Positions 16,782-25,929 of a stretch of 64,000 bases of DNA are shown piece by piece. A model generated the notes under the pieces. That model searched no databases and was not told where the DNA came from. It saw nothing but the letters and a program-made list of their open reading frames with translations. The translations under genes were made by a program, and so were the position numbers. The first letter of the stretch is position 1. The number at the start of each line of letters is the position of its first letter. The DNA is from Streptomyces sennicomposti. GTDB lineage: Bacteria; Actinomycetota; Actinomycetes; Streptomycetales; Streptomycetaceae. The stretch covers positions 40,200 to 104,199 of the forward strand of contig NZ_JAIOAB010000021.1 in NCBI RefSeq assembly GCF_019890635.1, given 5' to 3'.

Positions 16782-18929
16782 ATGACCTCCTTGACCACCA
16801 GCGTGTTCGACCTGCCCGACCGCCTCGCCGCCAAGGCGGACCCCGGGCTGATCGCCGGCGACGAGCGGCACTTCGCGGCCATCGCGACCACCCTCGAACA
16901 GACGATCGTCGAACTGTCCGCACAGCTCGACGCCGAACTGCGGGCGCCGGGCGGCGTCGGCCGGCACGCGATGGACCGGGACGCGGAGGTGCACCGGCTC
17001 ACCGCCCGGCTGCGCACCCTGCGCCGCTTCGGCGTGGACCTGTGCCTGGGGCACATGGCCGGCGCCGACGACGCCGAACCGGTGTACGTCGGACGGCTCG
17101 GCCTCACCGACAGCACCGGCCGCCGGCTGCTGGTCGACTGGCGCTCCCCCGCGGCCGAACCCTTCTTCGGCGCCACCCACGCCCACCCCATGGGCCTGGC
17201 GAGCCGCCGCAGATACCGCTGGACCCGCGGCCGGATCACCGACTACTGGGACGAGGTGTTCACCGCCGACGGGCTCCGGCGGCGCGCCGCCCTCGACGAC
17301 CAGTCCGCGTTCATCGTCAGCCTGGGGAGCACCAGGTCGGCGAAGATGCGCGATGTGCTCGGCACCATCCAGGCCGACCAGGACGCGGTCATCCGCGCCG
17401 GATCGCGCGGCGCCCTCGTCGTGGACGGCGGCCCGGGCACCGGCAAGACGGTGGTCGCCCTGCACCGCTCCGCCTACCTCCTGTACTCCGACCCGCGCCT
17501 CGGCCACCGCCGCGGCGGTGTGCTGTTCGTCGGCCCGCACCGCCCCTACCTGGCCTACGTCGCCGATGTGCTGCCGAGTCTGGGCGAGGAGGGTGTGCAG
17601 ACCTGCGTCCTGCGGGACCTGGTCGCCGAAGGAGCCACGGCGGTGGAGGAGACGGACCCGGAGGTGGCCCGCCTGAAGTCGTCGGCGGACCTGGTGAAGG
17701 CGATCGAGAAGGCCGTCAGGTTCTACGAGGAGCCGCCCACCGAGCCGATGACGGTCACCACGCCCTGGGCCGACGTCCGGCTCACCGCCGACGACTGGGC
17801 CGAGGCCTTCGGGGCGGCGGAGCCGGGCACACCGCACAACGAGGCCCGCGAGCACATCTGGGAGGCCCTGCTCACCATCGTGGCGGACAAGCACGACGCC
17901 GAGGTGTCGCCCCGGCTGCTGCGCCGGGCGCTGGCGCACGACGAGGAGCTGACGGGGGCCCTCTCCCGCGCGTGGCCGCTGCTCGAAGCGGCCGACCTGG
18001 TCTCGGACCTGTGGTCGGTGCCCGCGTATCTGCGTATGTGCGCGCCCTGGCTGAGCCGCGAGGAGGTGCGCACCCTGCAACGCGCCGACGCCAAGGCCTG
18101 GACGGTGTCCGACCTGCCGCTGCTCGACGCGGCCCGGCAACGCCTCGGCGACCCGGCGGCGGCCCGGCGCACCCGCCGGCGCAAGGCCGCCCTCGCCGCC
18201 GAACGCGAGCGGATGGCCGCCGTCATCGACACCGTGCTCGCCGCCGACGACGACGGTGAGGGCGCGGTGACGATGCTGCACGGGGAGGACCTGCGGAACA
18301 GCCTGGTCGACGAGGGCGCGCTGCCGCCCGCCGAACCCGACCTGCTCGCCGGGCCGTTCGCACACGTCGTCGTGGACGAGGCGCAGGAACTGACCGACGC
18401 GGAGTGGCAGATGCTGCTGCTGCGCTGCCCGTCCCGGAGCTTCACCGTCGTGGGCGACCGTGCCCAGGCCCGGCACGGGTTCACCGAGTCGTGGCGGGAG
18501 CGGCTGGAACGGGTCGGGTTCGACCGGATCGACATCGCCTCGCTGAGCGTCAACTACCGCACCCCGCAGGAGGTCATGGCCGAGGCCGAGCCGGTCGTCC
18601 GGGCCGCCCTGCCGGACGCCAACGTGCCGACGTCCGTCCGCGCCGCCGGCATCCCCGTCCGCCACGGGTCGGTCACGGAACTGGAGTCGGTGCTCGACAC
18701 GTGGCTCGCCCGGAACGCGGACGGGACCGCCTGCGTCATCGGTGCCCCCGCGTTCCGGGAGAGGCCCCGAGTCAGGTCGCTGACACCGCGGTTGGCGAAG
18801 GGACTGGAGTTCGACCTGGTCGTCCTGGTCGATCCGGAGGAGTTCGGCGAGGGTGTCGAGGGAGCGGTCGACCGCTATGTCGCGATGACGCGGGCGACCC
18901 GGGAACTCGTCGTGCTCACCAGCTCCTGA
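16782..18929 (+). CDS. helR: HelR, RNA polymerase-associated SF1 motor ATPase (rifamycin tolerance)
   Basis: HelD-like protein of 715 residues that acts on RNA polymerase. The family member HelR displaces rifamycin from RNAP. The N-terminus (MTSLTTSVFDLPDRLAAKADPGLI) and antiparallel helical arm are followed by the first ATPase half with Walker A VVDGGPGTGKTVVALHR (about 213-229), a helical insertion, Walker B HVVVDEAQELTDAEWQML (about 527-544), then FTVVGDRAQARHG and the second half ending LAKGLEFDLVVLVDPEEFGEGVEGAVDRYVAMTRATRELVVLTSS (motifs V/VI). ATG 16782 fits the family start; the open frame further upstream is non-coding leader. An RAE in the leader supports the HelR assignment over a housekeeping HelD. 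Confidence 0.94.
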   Translation: MTSLTTSVFDLPDRLAAKADPGLIAGDERHFAAIATTLEQTIVELSAQLDAELRAPGGVGRHAMDRDAEVHRLTARLRTLRRFGVDLCLGHMAGADDAEPVYVGRLGLTDSTGRRLLVDWRSPAAEPFFGATHAHPMGLASRRRYRWTRGRITDYWDEVFTADGLRRRAALDDQSAFIVSLGSTRSAKMRDVLGTIQADQDAVIRAGSRGALVVDGGPGTGKTVVALHRSAYLLYSDPRLGHRRGGVLFVGPHRPYLAYVADVLPSLGEEGVQTCVLRDLVAEGATAVEETDPEVARLKSSADLVKAIEKAVRFYEEPPTEPMTVTTPWADVRLTADDWAEAFGAAEPGTPHNEAREHIWEALLTIVADKHDAEVSPRLLRRALAHDEELTGALSRAWPLLEAADLVSDLWSVPAYLRMCAPWLSREEVRTLQRADAKAWTVSDLPLLDAARQRLGDPAAARRTRRRKAALAAERERMAAVIDTVLAADDDGEGAVTMLHGEDLRNSLVDEGALPPAEPDLLAGPFAHVVVDEAQELTDAEWQMLLLRCPSRSFTVVGDRAQARHGFTESWRERLERVGFDRIDIASLSVNYRTPQEVMAEAEPVVRAALPDANVPTSVRAAGIPVRHGSVTELESVLDTWLARNADGTACVIGAPAFRERPRVRSLTPRLAKGLEFDLVVLVDPEEFGEGVEGAVDRYVAMTRATRELVVLTSS

Positions 18930-19137
18930 GCGAAGATCCGGCGAGGTGTGCCGGGGGTGTGCTGAGGGGTGTGCAGGCGGTGCGCCGGGGCGGGGGCCGT
19001 GCCTCTGCGGACGGCCCACGCCCGGCCCCACGTGTGTGCACGAAGGTGTCGGCACGGGTCGGGTGTGGCCTGCGACGGCGGACGGCGACGGGGTGCGGCC
19101 GCCGGCGGCCGGGGCCACATGTGCCCGCGCCGCCGGA

Positions 19138-19893
19138 TCAGGCGGCGCCGGCCTGCGCCCCGTCCTTCTCCTGTCCCACCACGGTGTACATGACCGAACG
19201 GCCCTGCTTGTGCCGCTGGATGCGCCCCTTGGCGACCAGCGCCTCCAGGGTGTTGCGGACGACCTGCGGGGTGGGCTCGCGGTCCGGGTGCTTGGCCAGC
19301 AGCTCCTCGCGCAGCTCGGCGGCCAGCCGCGGCTCGCTGTGCCCGCCGAGCAGGTCCAGCAGCAGGTCGCGCAGGAGGATCTGGGACTCGTCCTTCTTCG
19401 CGGCGGCCTTGCCGGTGCTCTTGGCGGCGGTCTTCGCGGCGCCCTTCGGGGCGCTCTTCGCCGTGCCCTTCGCGGCGGGCTTGGCGGTGTTCTTCGCGGC
19501 CCGCTTCTTCGCGGGGCTCTTGGGGGCGGCCTTGGCAGCGGCCTTGGGGGCCTTCGCGTCCTCGGCGGCGTCCTCGCTCTCGGCGGGCGCGGGCCGGCCG
19601 GCCGGGGCGCCCTCGGCGGAGGTGTCCGGTGCGGCCGCGGCCGGCTCCGGGACGGACGGCGCCTGCCGGGGGGCGGGCTCCGGCTCGTTGCGGGCCTGCT
19701 GCGGCACGTGTGCCGCGTCGGCGGCGGGGTGTCCCGCGAGGCTCAGGATGTCCAGCAGCAGGGTCTCCTCCTGCTGGAGGGTTTCCAACTGACGTGTCAG
19801 CTCTTGCTGCTGACGGCGGTTCTCCGCGAGATCCGACGCCGCTTGCTCGGCATACCGCGACCGGACCGTGGCGGTGGCTGATTTGGTGGGCAC
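19138..19893 (-). CDS. Nucleoid-type protein: coiled coil, H1-like AK-rich region, winged-helix C-terminus
   Basis: A 251-residue protein with three visible parts. Residues about 15-50 form a coiled coil (QELTRQLETLQQEETLLLDIL). Residues about 105-165 are Lys/Ala-rich with KAAAKAAPKSPAKKRAAKN-like repeats, like eukaryotic H1 tails and streptomycete histone-like proteins. Residues about 175-240 (LLRDLLLDLLGG...TPQVVRNTLEALVAKGRIQRHKQGRSVMYTVV) read as a winged helix. The combination suggests a nucleoid-associated or regulatory DNA-binding protein; its targets are unknown. It is monocistronic and convergent with helR, with no predicted partner. Confidence 0.82.
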   Translation of the reverse strand: MPTKSATATVRSRYAEQAASDLAENRRQQQELTRQLETLQQEETLLLDILSLAGHPAADAAHVPQQARNEPEPAPRQAPSVPEPAAAAPDTSAEGAPAGRPAPAESEDAAEDAKAPKAAAKAAPKSPAKKRAAKNTAKPAAKGTAKSAPKGAAKTAAKSTGKAAAKKDESQILLRDLLLDLLGGHSEPRLAAELREELLAKHPDREPTPQVVRNTLEALVAKGRIQRHKQGRSVMYTVVGQEKDGAQAGAA

Positions 19894-20329
19894 AGCCGTT
19901 CACTCCCTTTGTGTGGATGACGCTGCGCATGCTACTGGGGTGTACGGGCCGTGCCGAGGGCCGGGGACGAAGCGGGGTGCGCGGCGCGGGCCCGCGACAC
20001 CCCCGGCCACATGGGCCGACGAGGTGTGTCCGGCCGGTTCGGGGCGGTGGGAGCGCCGCCGGAAAACCGCCGTATCGAGTGGCGTCCGCGCTTTGACGGG
20101 ACGGGTTGCGCGCCCTGAGGCTCCGGCCCGCCGGCCGGGCGCGTTGGGGCTGGGGGTGTTCACCGGCCAACCCCGCGGCCGGGGGCCGGAGTTCGATGAA
20201 CGTAGCATCGTTGAAATCTTTGCGAAAGGTCTTGCACCGGGTCGGCTCGGTTGTTGCCTGCTGAACTGTCGTTTCTACGCGAGGGGTTGACCGCCGGTGC
20301 ACCGCGCCGTACGGTCTCGGCCGCAATCT
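19894..20329. other. Intergenic region upstream of the alpha-amylase
   Basis: About 550 bp lie between the divergent starts at 19893 and 20442. No gene is convincing. The part nearest the amylase holds TTTGCGAAAGGTCTTGCACC (about 20219-20238) and then the CTTGCAGCAAG palindrome. CTTGCAG-type repeats are those linked to MalR/Reg1 control and glucose repression of streptomycete amylase and chitinase promoters. Confidence 0.5.
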
Positions 20330-20340
20330 CTTGCAGCAAG
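20330..20340 (+). promoter_or_regulatory. CTTGCAGCAAG palindrome, probable MalR (LacI-type) operator
   Basis: A perfect 11-bp odd palindrome, 101 bp before the amylase ATG, matching the CTTGCAG motif known in streptomycete amylase promoters. A related TCTTGCACC lies about 100 bp upstream. Confidence 0.62.
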
Positions 20341-20441
20341 AACCAGCCCGCGGCAAGGGACGGCACACGGCCTTCTCCGGCACGGCGCGTTGCCTTCGAG
20401 GCTGCTGCTCCGGTACACCCCACTTCACCACTGGAGAAACC

Positions 20442-22151
20442 ATGGCCAGAAAGACCGTGGCCGCTGCACTCGCCGTACTGGCGGGAGCCGCTGCGGCCGT
20501 CACGGCACCCACGCCGGCGCAGGCGAGCGCGCCCGGCGGCAAGGACGTCACCGCGGTGATGTTCGAGTGGAACTTCGCCTCCGTCGCCAAGGCCTGCACC
20601 GACGAACTCGGCCCCGACGGCTACGGCTACGTCCAGGTCTCCCCGCCCAACGAGCACATCCAGGGCAGCACCTGGTGGACGGCCTACCAGCCGGTCAGCT
20701 ACAAGATAGGCACCAAGCTCGGCGACCGCGCCGCTTTCAAGAACATGGTCGACACCTGCCACGCGGCGGGCGTCAAGGTGGTCGCCGACGCCGTGATCAA
20801 CCACATGGCGAACGCCTCCGGCACGGGCACCGCGGGCTCGTCGTTCTCCAAGTACGACTACCCCGGCCTCTACTCGGCGGCCGACATGGACGACTGCACG
20901 TCGGTCATCAGCAACTACGCGGACCGCTGGAACGTGCAGCACTGCGAACTGGTGGGCCTGCCCGACCTCGACACCAACGAGGAATACGTCCGCAGGACCA
21001 TCGCGGGCTACCTCAACGACCTGCTCTCCCTCGGCGTCGACGGCTTCCGCATCGACGCCGCCAAGCACATCGCCGAGGACGACCTCGCGAACATCAAGTC
21101 CCGGCTCACCGACCCTGGCGTCTACTGGAAGCAGGAGACCATCGGCGCCGCCGGGGAGGCCGTCCAGCCCTCCGAGTACTACAACACCGGCGACGTCCAG
21201 GAGTTCCACTACGCCTACGACCTCAAGCGGGTCTTCACCGGCGAGAAGCTCGCCGAGCTGAAGAACTTCGGCGAGGCCTGGGGCTACGTGCCCAGCGGCA
21301 AGGCGTCGGTGTTCGTCACCAACCACGACACCGAACGCAACGGCGCCACCCTCACCTACAAGAACGGCGCCGCCTACACCCTCGCCCATGTCTTCATGCT
21401 GGCCTGGCCCTACGGCTCCCCCGACGTGCACTCCGGCTACGAGTTCACCGACAACGACGCCGCCGGACCGGACAACGGACAGGTGGGCGCCTGCTACACC
21501 GACGGCTGGAAGTGCCAGCACGCCTGGCGCGAGATCGCGAGCATGGTCAAGTTCCGCAACACCGCCGCCGGGACCGCGGTCACCGACTGGTGGGACAACG
21601 GCGGCAACCAGATCGCCTTCGGCCGCGGCGACAAGGCGTACGTCGCCATCAACCACGAGGGCTCCTCGCTGACCCGCACCTTCCAGACCTCGCTGCCCGC
21701 GGGCGACTACTGCGACGTGCAGAGCGGCAAGGGCGTCACGGTGAACTCCGCGGGCCAGTTCACCGCCACCCTCGGCGCCGACACGGCCCTCGCCCTGCAT
21801 GTGGGCGCGAAGACCTGCGGCGGCGGCACGAGCGGCGGCGACGGCGGCGGGAGCACGGCCACCGGCGCGTCGTTCAACGTCAACGCGACGACCCAGTGGG
21901 GCGAGAACATCTACGTCACCGGGAACAACGCCGCCCTCGGCAACTGGAACACCGCGAGCGCCCTCAAGCTGGACCCGGCGGGCTACCCCGTCTGGAAGCT
22001 GGCGGTGTCCCTGCCCGCCGGCACGTCCTTCGAGTACAAGTACCTGCGCAAGGACGCGAGCGGCAACGTCACCTGGGAGAGCGGCGCCAACCGCACGGCC
22101 ACCGTCGGCTCCGGCGGCCTGGTCACGCTGAACGACACCTGGCGCGGCTGA
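20442..22151 (+). CDS. aml: Secreted alpha-amylase (GH13) with C-terminal starch-binding CBM20
   Basis: Extracellular starch endo-hydrolase of 569 residues. The Sec signal peptide [20 protein letters not shown] ends at AQA-SA. The GH13 barrel shows [11 protein letters not shown] (region I), [12 protein letters not shown] with the nucleophile Asp (about 204), WKQETIG with the acid/base Glu (about 231) and [11 protein letters not shown] with the third acid (about 295). After a Gly/Ser linker ([12 protein letters not shown]) a CBM20 begins: [28 protein letters not shown] 20442 with GGAG upstream begins the signal peptide. Expression is probably induced by malto-oligosaccharides and glucose-repressed, given the CTTGCAG repeats. 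Two perfect hairpins follow. Confidence 0.96.
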   Translation: MARKTVAAALAVLAGAAAAVTAPTPAQASAPGGKDVTAVMFEWNFASVAKACTDELGPDGYGYVQVSPPNEHIQGSTWWTAYQPVSYKIGTKLGDRAAFKNMVDTCHAAGVKVVADAVINHMANASGTGTAGSSFSKYDYPGLYSAADMDDCTSVISNYADRWNVQHCELVGLPDLDTNEEYVRRTIAGYLNDLLSLGVDGFRIDAAKHIAEDDLANIKSRLTDPGVYWKQETIGAAGEAVQPSEYYNTGDVQEFHYAYDLKRVFTGEKLAELKNFGEAWGYVPSGKASVFVTNHDTERNGATLTYKNGAAYTLAHVFMLAWPYGSPDVHSGYEFTDNDAAGPDNGQVGACYTDGWKCQHAWREIASMVKFRNTAAGTAVTDWWDNGGNQIAFGRGDKAYVAINHEGSSLTRTFQTSLPAGDYCDVQSGKGVTVNSAGQFTATLGADTALALHVGAKTCGGGTSGGDGGGSTATGASFNVNATTQWGENIYVTGNNAALGNWNTASALKLDPAGYPVWKLAVSLPAGTSFEYKYLRKDASGNVTWESGANRTATVGSGGLVTLNDTWRG

Positions 22152-22176
22152 CACCCGTCGCCGCCCGCGGCCGACG

Positions 22177-22213
22177 CGCGCCGCCGCCCCGAGTGGGCCG
22201 GGGCGGCGGCGCG
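22177..22213. terminator. Perfect 15-bp hairpin after the amylase
   Basis: CGCGCCGCCGCCCCG (22177-22191), a 7-nt loop and its exact complement (22199-22213), 26 bp after the stop codon. Confidence 0.85.
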
Positions 22214-22224
22214 TACGCACGGCC

Positions 22225-22261
22225 GAGGGGTTCGGACCCCATCAGCGGGTCCGAACCCCTC
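22225..22261. terminator. Second perfect 15-bp hairpin between convergent amylase and lanthipeptide genes
   Basis: GAGGGGTTCGGACCC (22225-22239), a 7-nt loop and GGGTCCGAACCCCTC (22247-22261). It lies between two convergent genes and so probably serves both directions. Confidence 0.85.
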
Positions 22262-22324
22262 AGGAGCGTTCCGGCCGGCCGCCGTCATGGACGCCGGCCC
22301 GCCGGGGCTCGCGATAACAAGCGA

Positions 22325-22480
22325 TCAGGCGCAGGTTATGCCGATGCAGATGGTGTTCAGCGCCGTCAGCAGACCGACGCAGGCACACGTGCCGCCGTAC
22401 GAGGCGCCGTCCATCTCGACGGGCTCCGTCTCGGGGAGGGCGTGCAGCTCGGCCAGCAGTTCAAGGTCCAGGTTTTCCAT
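22325..22480 (-). CDS. lanA: Class IV lanthipeptide precursor, venezuelin-like
   Basis: A 51-residue precursor peptide. Leader residues 1-30 (MENLDLELLAELHALPETEP, then VEMDGASYGG) carry the ELLAxLHALPETxP pattern of the venezuelin precursor VenA. The core from residue 31 begins TCACVGLLTALNT. It has Thr at 31, 39, 43 and 49 and Cys at 32, 34, 45 and 50, and no Ser, so up to four methyllanthionine rings are possible. GAAAGGAA precedes the ATG at 22480. The gene lies 47 bp downstream of lanL on the same strand. The resemblance to VenA (from memory) extends through the core, with differences such as Ala for Glu at residue 33 and Thr for Ser at residue 49. Confidence 0.93.
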   Translation of the reverse strand: MENLDLELLAELHALPETEPVEMDGASYGGTCACVGLLTALNTICIGITCA

Positions 22481-22527
22481 GGGTGTTCCTTTCTGTGGGG
22501 GAAGGGTGAGCGGCGAAGGGACGCTGC

Positions 22528-25407
22528 TCAGGGTGAGGCGACCGGATGGAGCGGTGCACGCACCACCCGGGGGTCTGAGGGGCCGCGGTCGGCCCGGACC
22601 GGCGGCGGGACCGTCCAGAGCCGGGGGGAGGCGTGCCGCAGCCGCAGCAGGAAGGCGAGGATCCCGGCGGACCCGTCGCTCCAGCTGGTCGAGACGTCCC
22701 CGTACTCGTTGGGGAAGACGAGGTGGCCGTGCCGGTGGGCGCGCTGGGTCAGCAGCAGGCGGGCCAGCTCCTCGGCCAGCGCCCGGTGGGTGTCGTCCCG
22801 GGTGGCGTCGGCCATGTCGAGCAGGAAGTCCCCGTTGCCCGCGAGCCCGTGGCACTGGGTGAGCGGGGCGCGCGAGGCGTACTCGGCCACGGCACGGGTG
22901 GCGCGGTGCGCGTAGTCGCCGAAACGGTCGTCGCCGGTGGCCTGGTACAGCCGGACCAGGAAGGCGCCGATCCCGGCGGAACCGTGGCACCAGTACGGGG
23001 TCGTGGGCTCGTTCGCGGCCTGCGCCGGCCAGTGCGCGGCCTCGCCGATGAGGACGGCGTTGGCCGTCAGGTGCTCGCCCGCGTCCACGGCCAGGTCCAG
23101 CAGGTCGGACCGCCGGGTGGCCAGCGCGGTCGACAGGAGGAAGCTGCCGATGCCCGCGACGCCGTGCGCGAAGCCGAGGTACCGCTTGCCGGCCAGCCGG
23201 GAGACGGCCTCGGCGGGCGCCGCCCAGCTCACCCCGGTGGGCTCCGGCTCGGCCGCGGCGGCCAGTTCCTCGGCGGCGGCGGTGGCCAGCTCCAGGAAGC
23301 GGGCGTCGCCGGTGCGGTTCCACAGGTGCAGGGCGGCCAGCCCGCTGCCCGCGCTGCCGTGGGTGATGTCGTGGCTGGGGGTGTTCTCGAGCGGCGCGAG
23401 GGCCAGCGCGAGGGCGTGGTCGGTGAGCCGGGGATCGTCCACGGCACGGCCCGCGTCGTACAGCGCCCACGCGGTGCCGCGGTCGCCGAAGTGCAGTCCG
23501 GGGCGCGCCCGCCGCGTGTCGGTGTGCCGGGTGATCCAGTGGCCCGCGGTGGAGATCACCTCGGGCAGACGCGGATCGCCGGTCAGCTCGAAGTACCGGG
23601 TGAGGACGGCCAGTACACCGGCCGCGCCCTGCTGCACGGTACAGGGGGCGGTCTCCCCCGCGGTGGTGGAGACGGGCCACAGCCGTCCGTTCTCGCCCGG
23701 TGTCATGGTGGCGATCAGGTGGTCCACGATCCCGGCCACCGGGTCCTGCTCGCCGTCCGGCGCGGGCGGCCGGACGGCGCGGGCGGCGTCGGCCGGGGTG
23801 TGCGGGTGTGCGGGCGGGGCCGCGGCGACGATGCGCAGGGCCGTCCGGGCCCGGGGCAGGTCCCAGCGGGCGGCGGGCTCGTCCCGCATCAGCCCGAGCA
23901 GCATCGCCACCAGGCCGTCGGCCAGCCCGAGCCGGACCGCGCAGGCGGTCAGCCAAGAGGCGAGCCGCTGTTCCACGGGCTTGGCGGCGGGCTCGTCGTC
24001 CAGCAGGATCGGCACCCGGCCCACCAGGACGAAGCAGGCGGTGGCGCCGACGCTGTAGTAGTCGGCCGTCCGGGACACGGGCGCGTCGACCAGACGCTCG
24101 GGCGCGCTGAAGCCGGGGGTGCCGAGCCGGGTCGGCGGGGCGGACTCCTCGTCCAGGACGGTGAGTTCGAGGTCGATCAGGCGCAGACTGCCGTCCGGGC
24201 GGACCATGACGTTGCCGGGGGTGAGGTCCCGCAGCACACAGCCCTGCGCGTGGGCCGCCGCCACCAGATCCACCAACTGCCCGACCAGGGCGAGTGCGTC
24301 GGCCCGGTAGCGGTCCGCGCCGAGGCGGCGGAACTGCTCCGACACCCAGGTGCGCAGCGTGACCCCGGGCACCTCCTCCTCGGCGAGGAACAGGTGCCGG
24401 CCGTGCTCGAACAGGGCCAGCGGAGCCGGGGCCAGTCCGAGTCCGTCGAGCCGCTCCAGCGCGCGGGCCTCGTCGCGCAGCCAGTCCTGTACGTCGCGGC
24501 CGGCGGCGTCCTCCTCCACGTGCGGCCGGGCCTCCTTGATGACCACCGGGCGGCCCGTACGGAGGTCGGTGCCGCGGTAGACGCCGCCCTTGTTGGTGTG
24601 CCGGATCGCCTCCCGCACGGTGAAGCGGCCGCCGAGGGTCAGGGGGCCCGCGGCGCGGGCGGGCTCGCCGGGGGCTGCTGCGGGCGGGGCGGGGGCCTGC
24701 ACGTCCGGGGCGGAGGCTTGCTCGGCCGGGGTGGCAGCCTGCTCGTCCGGGGTGGGGGAGGCGGACTGCCGGTCGGCGGCGGGCGCGGCGGGAGCGGTGG
24801 GTACGGCGGGCGCGGTGGGGAAGGGGCAGACCGCCCAGGACGGGGGCAGGTACCGGCCGGTCCGGCGGTCCTCCACCGGGTTGCCGTCGGGGTCCTTGAT
24901 GTACGTCACCAGCAGGCCCTCGTCCGACAGCCGCCGCCGGGCGACGAACGCCCCGTAGCGGTAGTGCACCACGCTGCCCGGCGCGTACGCCCGGTCGGAG
25001 AGGATCTGCGGTCCGGCGAGTCCGGCCGTGGCCCGGTGGAGTTCCTCCGCGATACGGACCGCGGCGGCGTCGTCCTTCGGGTAGACGGTGAGGAACTTCC
25101 CCGAGCTGCCCCGGGGCGTGCTGCGGGAGTTGAGTACGCTCACCTTCTCCCGCGACCGGGCGAACTTGAACGCGGAGTCCTCCGCGAGGAGCACGCCCAG
25201 CGCCTGGGTGAGGATCGCCGGGGCGGAGGCGACCGTCGCCGACACGTGGAGCTTCCAGCCCTGTTCGGGCGTCGTCCCGGTGACCGGAGTGACGTGGCAC
25301 CACGTCTCGTCGGCGACGCTCCGCCAGCGCGCGACGGTCGCGGTGGCGCGGAGTGCTTCGCCAAGGAGGCGCTCGAGGTCGCCTGCCGTGTCGAGGTGCC
25401 CGGTCAT
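22528..25407 (-). CDS. lanL: Class IV lanthionine synthetase LanL (lyase-kinase-cyclase)
   Basis: Three-domain enzyme of 959 residues that phosphorylates, dehydrates and cyclises Ser/Thr-Cys pairs of LanA. The N-terminal lyase domain covers about 1-195 (LTVYPKDDAAAVRIAEELHRAT, GPQILSDRAYAPGSVVHYRYGAF). A Pro/Ala-rich linker of about 60 residues follows. The Ser/Thr-kinase-like domain begins near 258 (FTVREAIRHTNKGGVYRGTD, PVVIKEARPH, LRDLTPGNVMV near 392, LIDLELTV). The LanC-like cyclase has YWCHGSAGIGAF (Cys about 806) and QCHGLAGNGDFLLD (Cys-His about 852-853), so all three zinc ligands are present, which distinguishes class IV from class III. ATG 25407 follows GGAAGGGA. No lanT or protease gene is adjacent. 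Confidence 0.95.
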   Translation of the reverse strand: MTGHLDTAGDLERLLGEALRATATVARWRSVADETWCHVTPVTGTTPEQGWKLHVSATVASAPAILTQALGVLLAEDSAFKFARSREKVSVLNSRSTPRGSSGKFLTVYPKDDAAAVRIAEELHRATAGLAGPQILSDRAYAPGSVVHYRYGAFVARRRLSDEGLLVTYIKDPDGNPVEDRRTGRYLPPSWAVCPFPTAPAVPTAPAAPAADRQSASPTPDEQAATPAEQASAPDVQAPAPPAAAPGEPARAAGPLTLGGRFTVREAIRHTNKGGVYRGTDLRTGRPVVIKEARPHVEEDAAGRDVQDWLRDEARALERLDGLGLAPAPLALFEHGRHLFLAEEEVPGVTLRTWVSEQFRRLGADRYRADALALVGQLVDLVAAAHAQGCVLRDLTPGNVMVRPDGSLRLIDLELTVLDEESAPPTRLGTPGFSAPERLVDAPVSRTADYYSVGATACFVLVGRVPILLDDEPAAKPVEQRLASWLTACAVRLGLADGLVAMLLGLMRDEPAARWDLPRARTALRIVAAAPPAHPHTPADAARAVRPPAPDGEQDPVAGIVDHLIATMTPGENGRLWPVSTTAGETAPCTVQQGAAGVLAVLTRYFELTGDPRLPEVISTAGHWITRHTDTRRARPGLHFGDRGTAWALYDAGRAVDDPRLTDHALALALAPLENTPSHDITHGSAGSGLAALHLWNRTGDARFLELATAAAEELAAAAEPEPTGVSWAAPAEAVSRLAGKRYLGFAHGVAGIGSFLLSTALATRRSDLLDLAVDAGEHLTANAVLIGEAAHWPAQAANEPTTPYWCHGSAGIGAFLVRLYQATGDDRFGDYAHRATRAVAEYASRAPLTQCHGLAGNGDFLLDMADATRDDTHRALAEELARLLLTQRAHRHGHLVFPNEYGDVSTSWSDGSAGILAFLLRLRHASPRLWTVPPPVRADRGPSDPRVVRAPLHPVASP

Positions 25408-25929
25408 CTCAGTCCCTTCCACCCGGCCGGGAGGTGTTTCCCGTCCTGCGGTCATGACCAAGGTGCGCACACCTGCGAGCGGTTGGCGCGCGGTGCCGCG
25501 CAGACGGGTGACGATCTCACACGAGAGGCGGAGGGCCGGGGTGTGGGAGCGCGGGCGGAGAGGCGGGGTGTGCGCCCCGCCGCCTCGGGGACGAGGTCCG
25601 GCAGTCCGGTTCGGCCATGCCCAACTCCATTGGCCGGGCCGCTGTTTCGTCCGGGGCGTCGGTCTCGAAGGGAGGGCCGACAGCCGGGATGAGAGGGACT
25701 GCCGTGGGGCCACCGTGAGCACCCCGCCTGCCGCCTGCCGCCCACCGTCCGCGGGCACCGACCCGGCGGGCGTCGGCAGCGGGCCGACCGAGAACAGGCC
25801 GACCGGGGACAGTCCTCTGCGGGATCGGGGACAGCCCTCTTCAGGAACAGGGCCGATCGGCCCTGGCCTTTCGGCCCCGGTTCGGGGAAGGATGCCAGGG
25901 TAGGCAGAACTCATCACAAGGAGTGACCG
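25408..25929. other. Divergent intergenic region lanL / response regulator
   Basis: 520 bp without a convincing gene. It must hold the lanL promoter on the left and the response-regulator promoter on the right. Near the latter, repeats of GGCCGACCGGGGACAG type lead into two OsdR-like boxes. Confidence 0.5.
25850..25877 (+). promoter_or_regulatory. Tandem DevR/OsdR-like boxes before the response regulator
   Basis: GGGCCGATCGGCCC (25850-25863), a perfect 14-bp palindrome, is immediately followed by TGGCCTTTCGGCCC (25864-25877). The pair lies 53-80 bp before the regulator start. The identical 14-mer occurs at 35178-35191 in the PPOX/hemerythrin region. This suggests autoregulation. Confidence 0.7.

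Noticed and set aside
20160..22220. A 686-codon antisense frame covering the amylase
   Set aside because: It is repetitive Val/Gly/Ala/Arg of the type produced by GC-rich antisense frames and has no recognisable domain, whereas the plus strand encodes a complete GH13-CBM20 protein.
22633..25692. A 1019-codon plus-strand frame opposite lanL
   Set aside because: Low-complexity Gly/Gln/Arg/Val shadow of lanL; lanL has three intact domains and catalytic residues.
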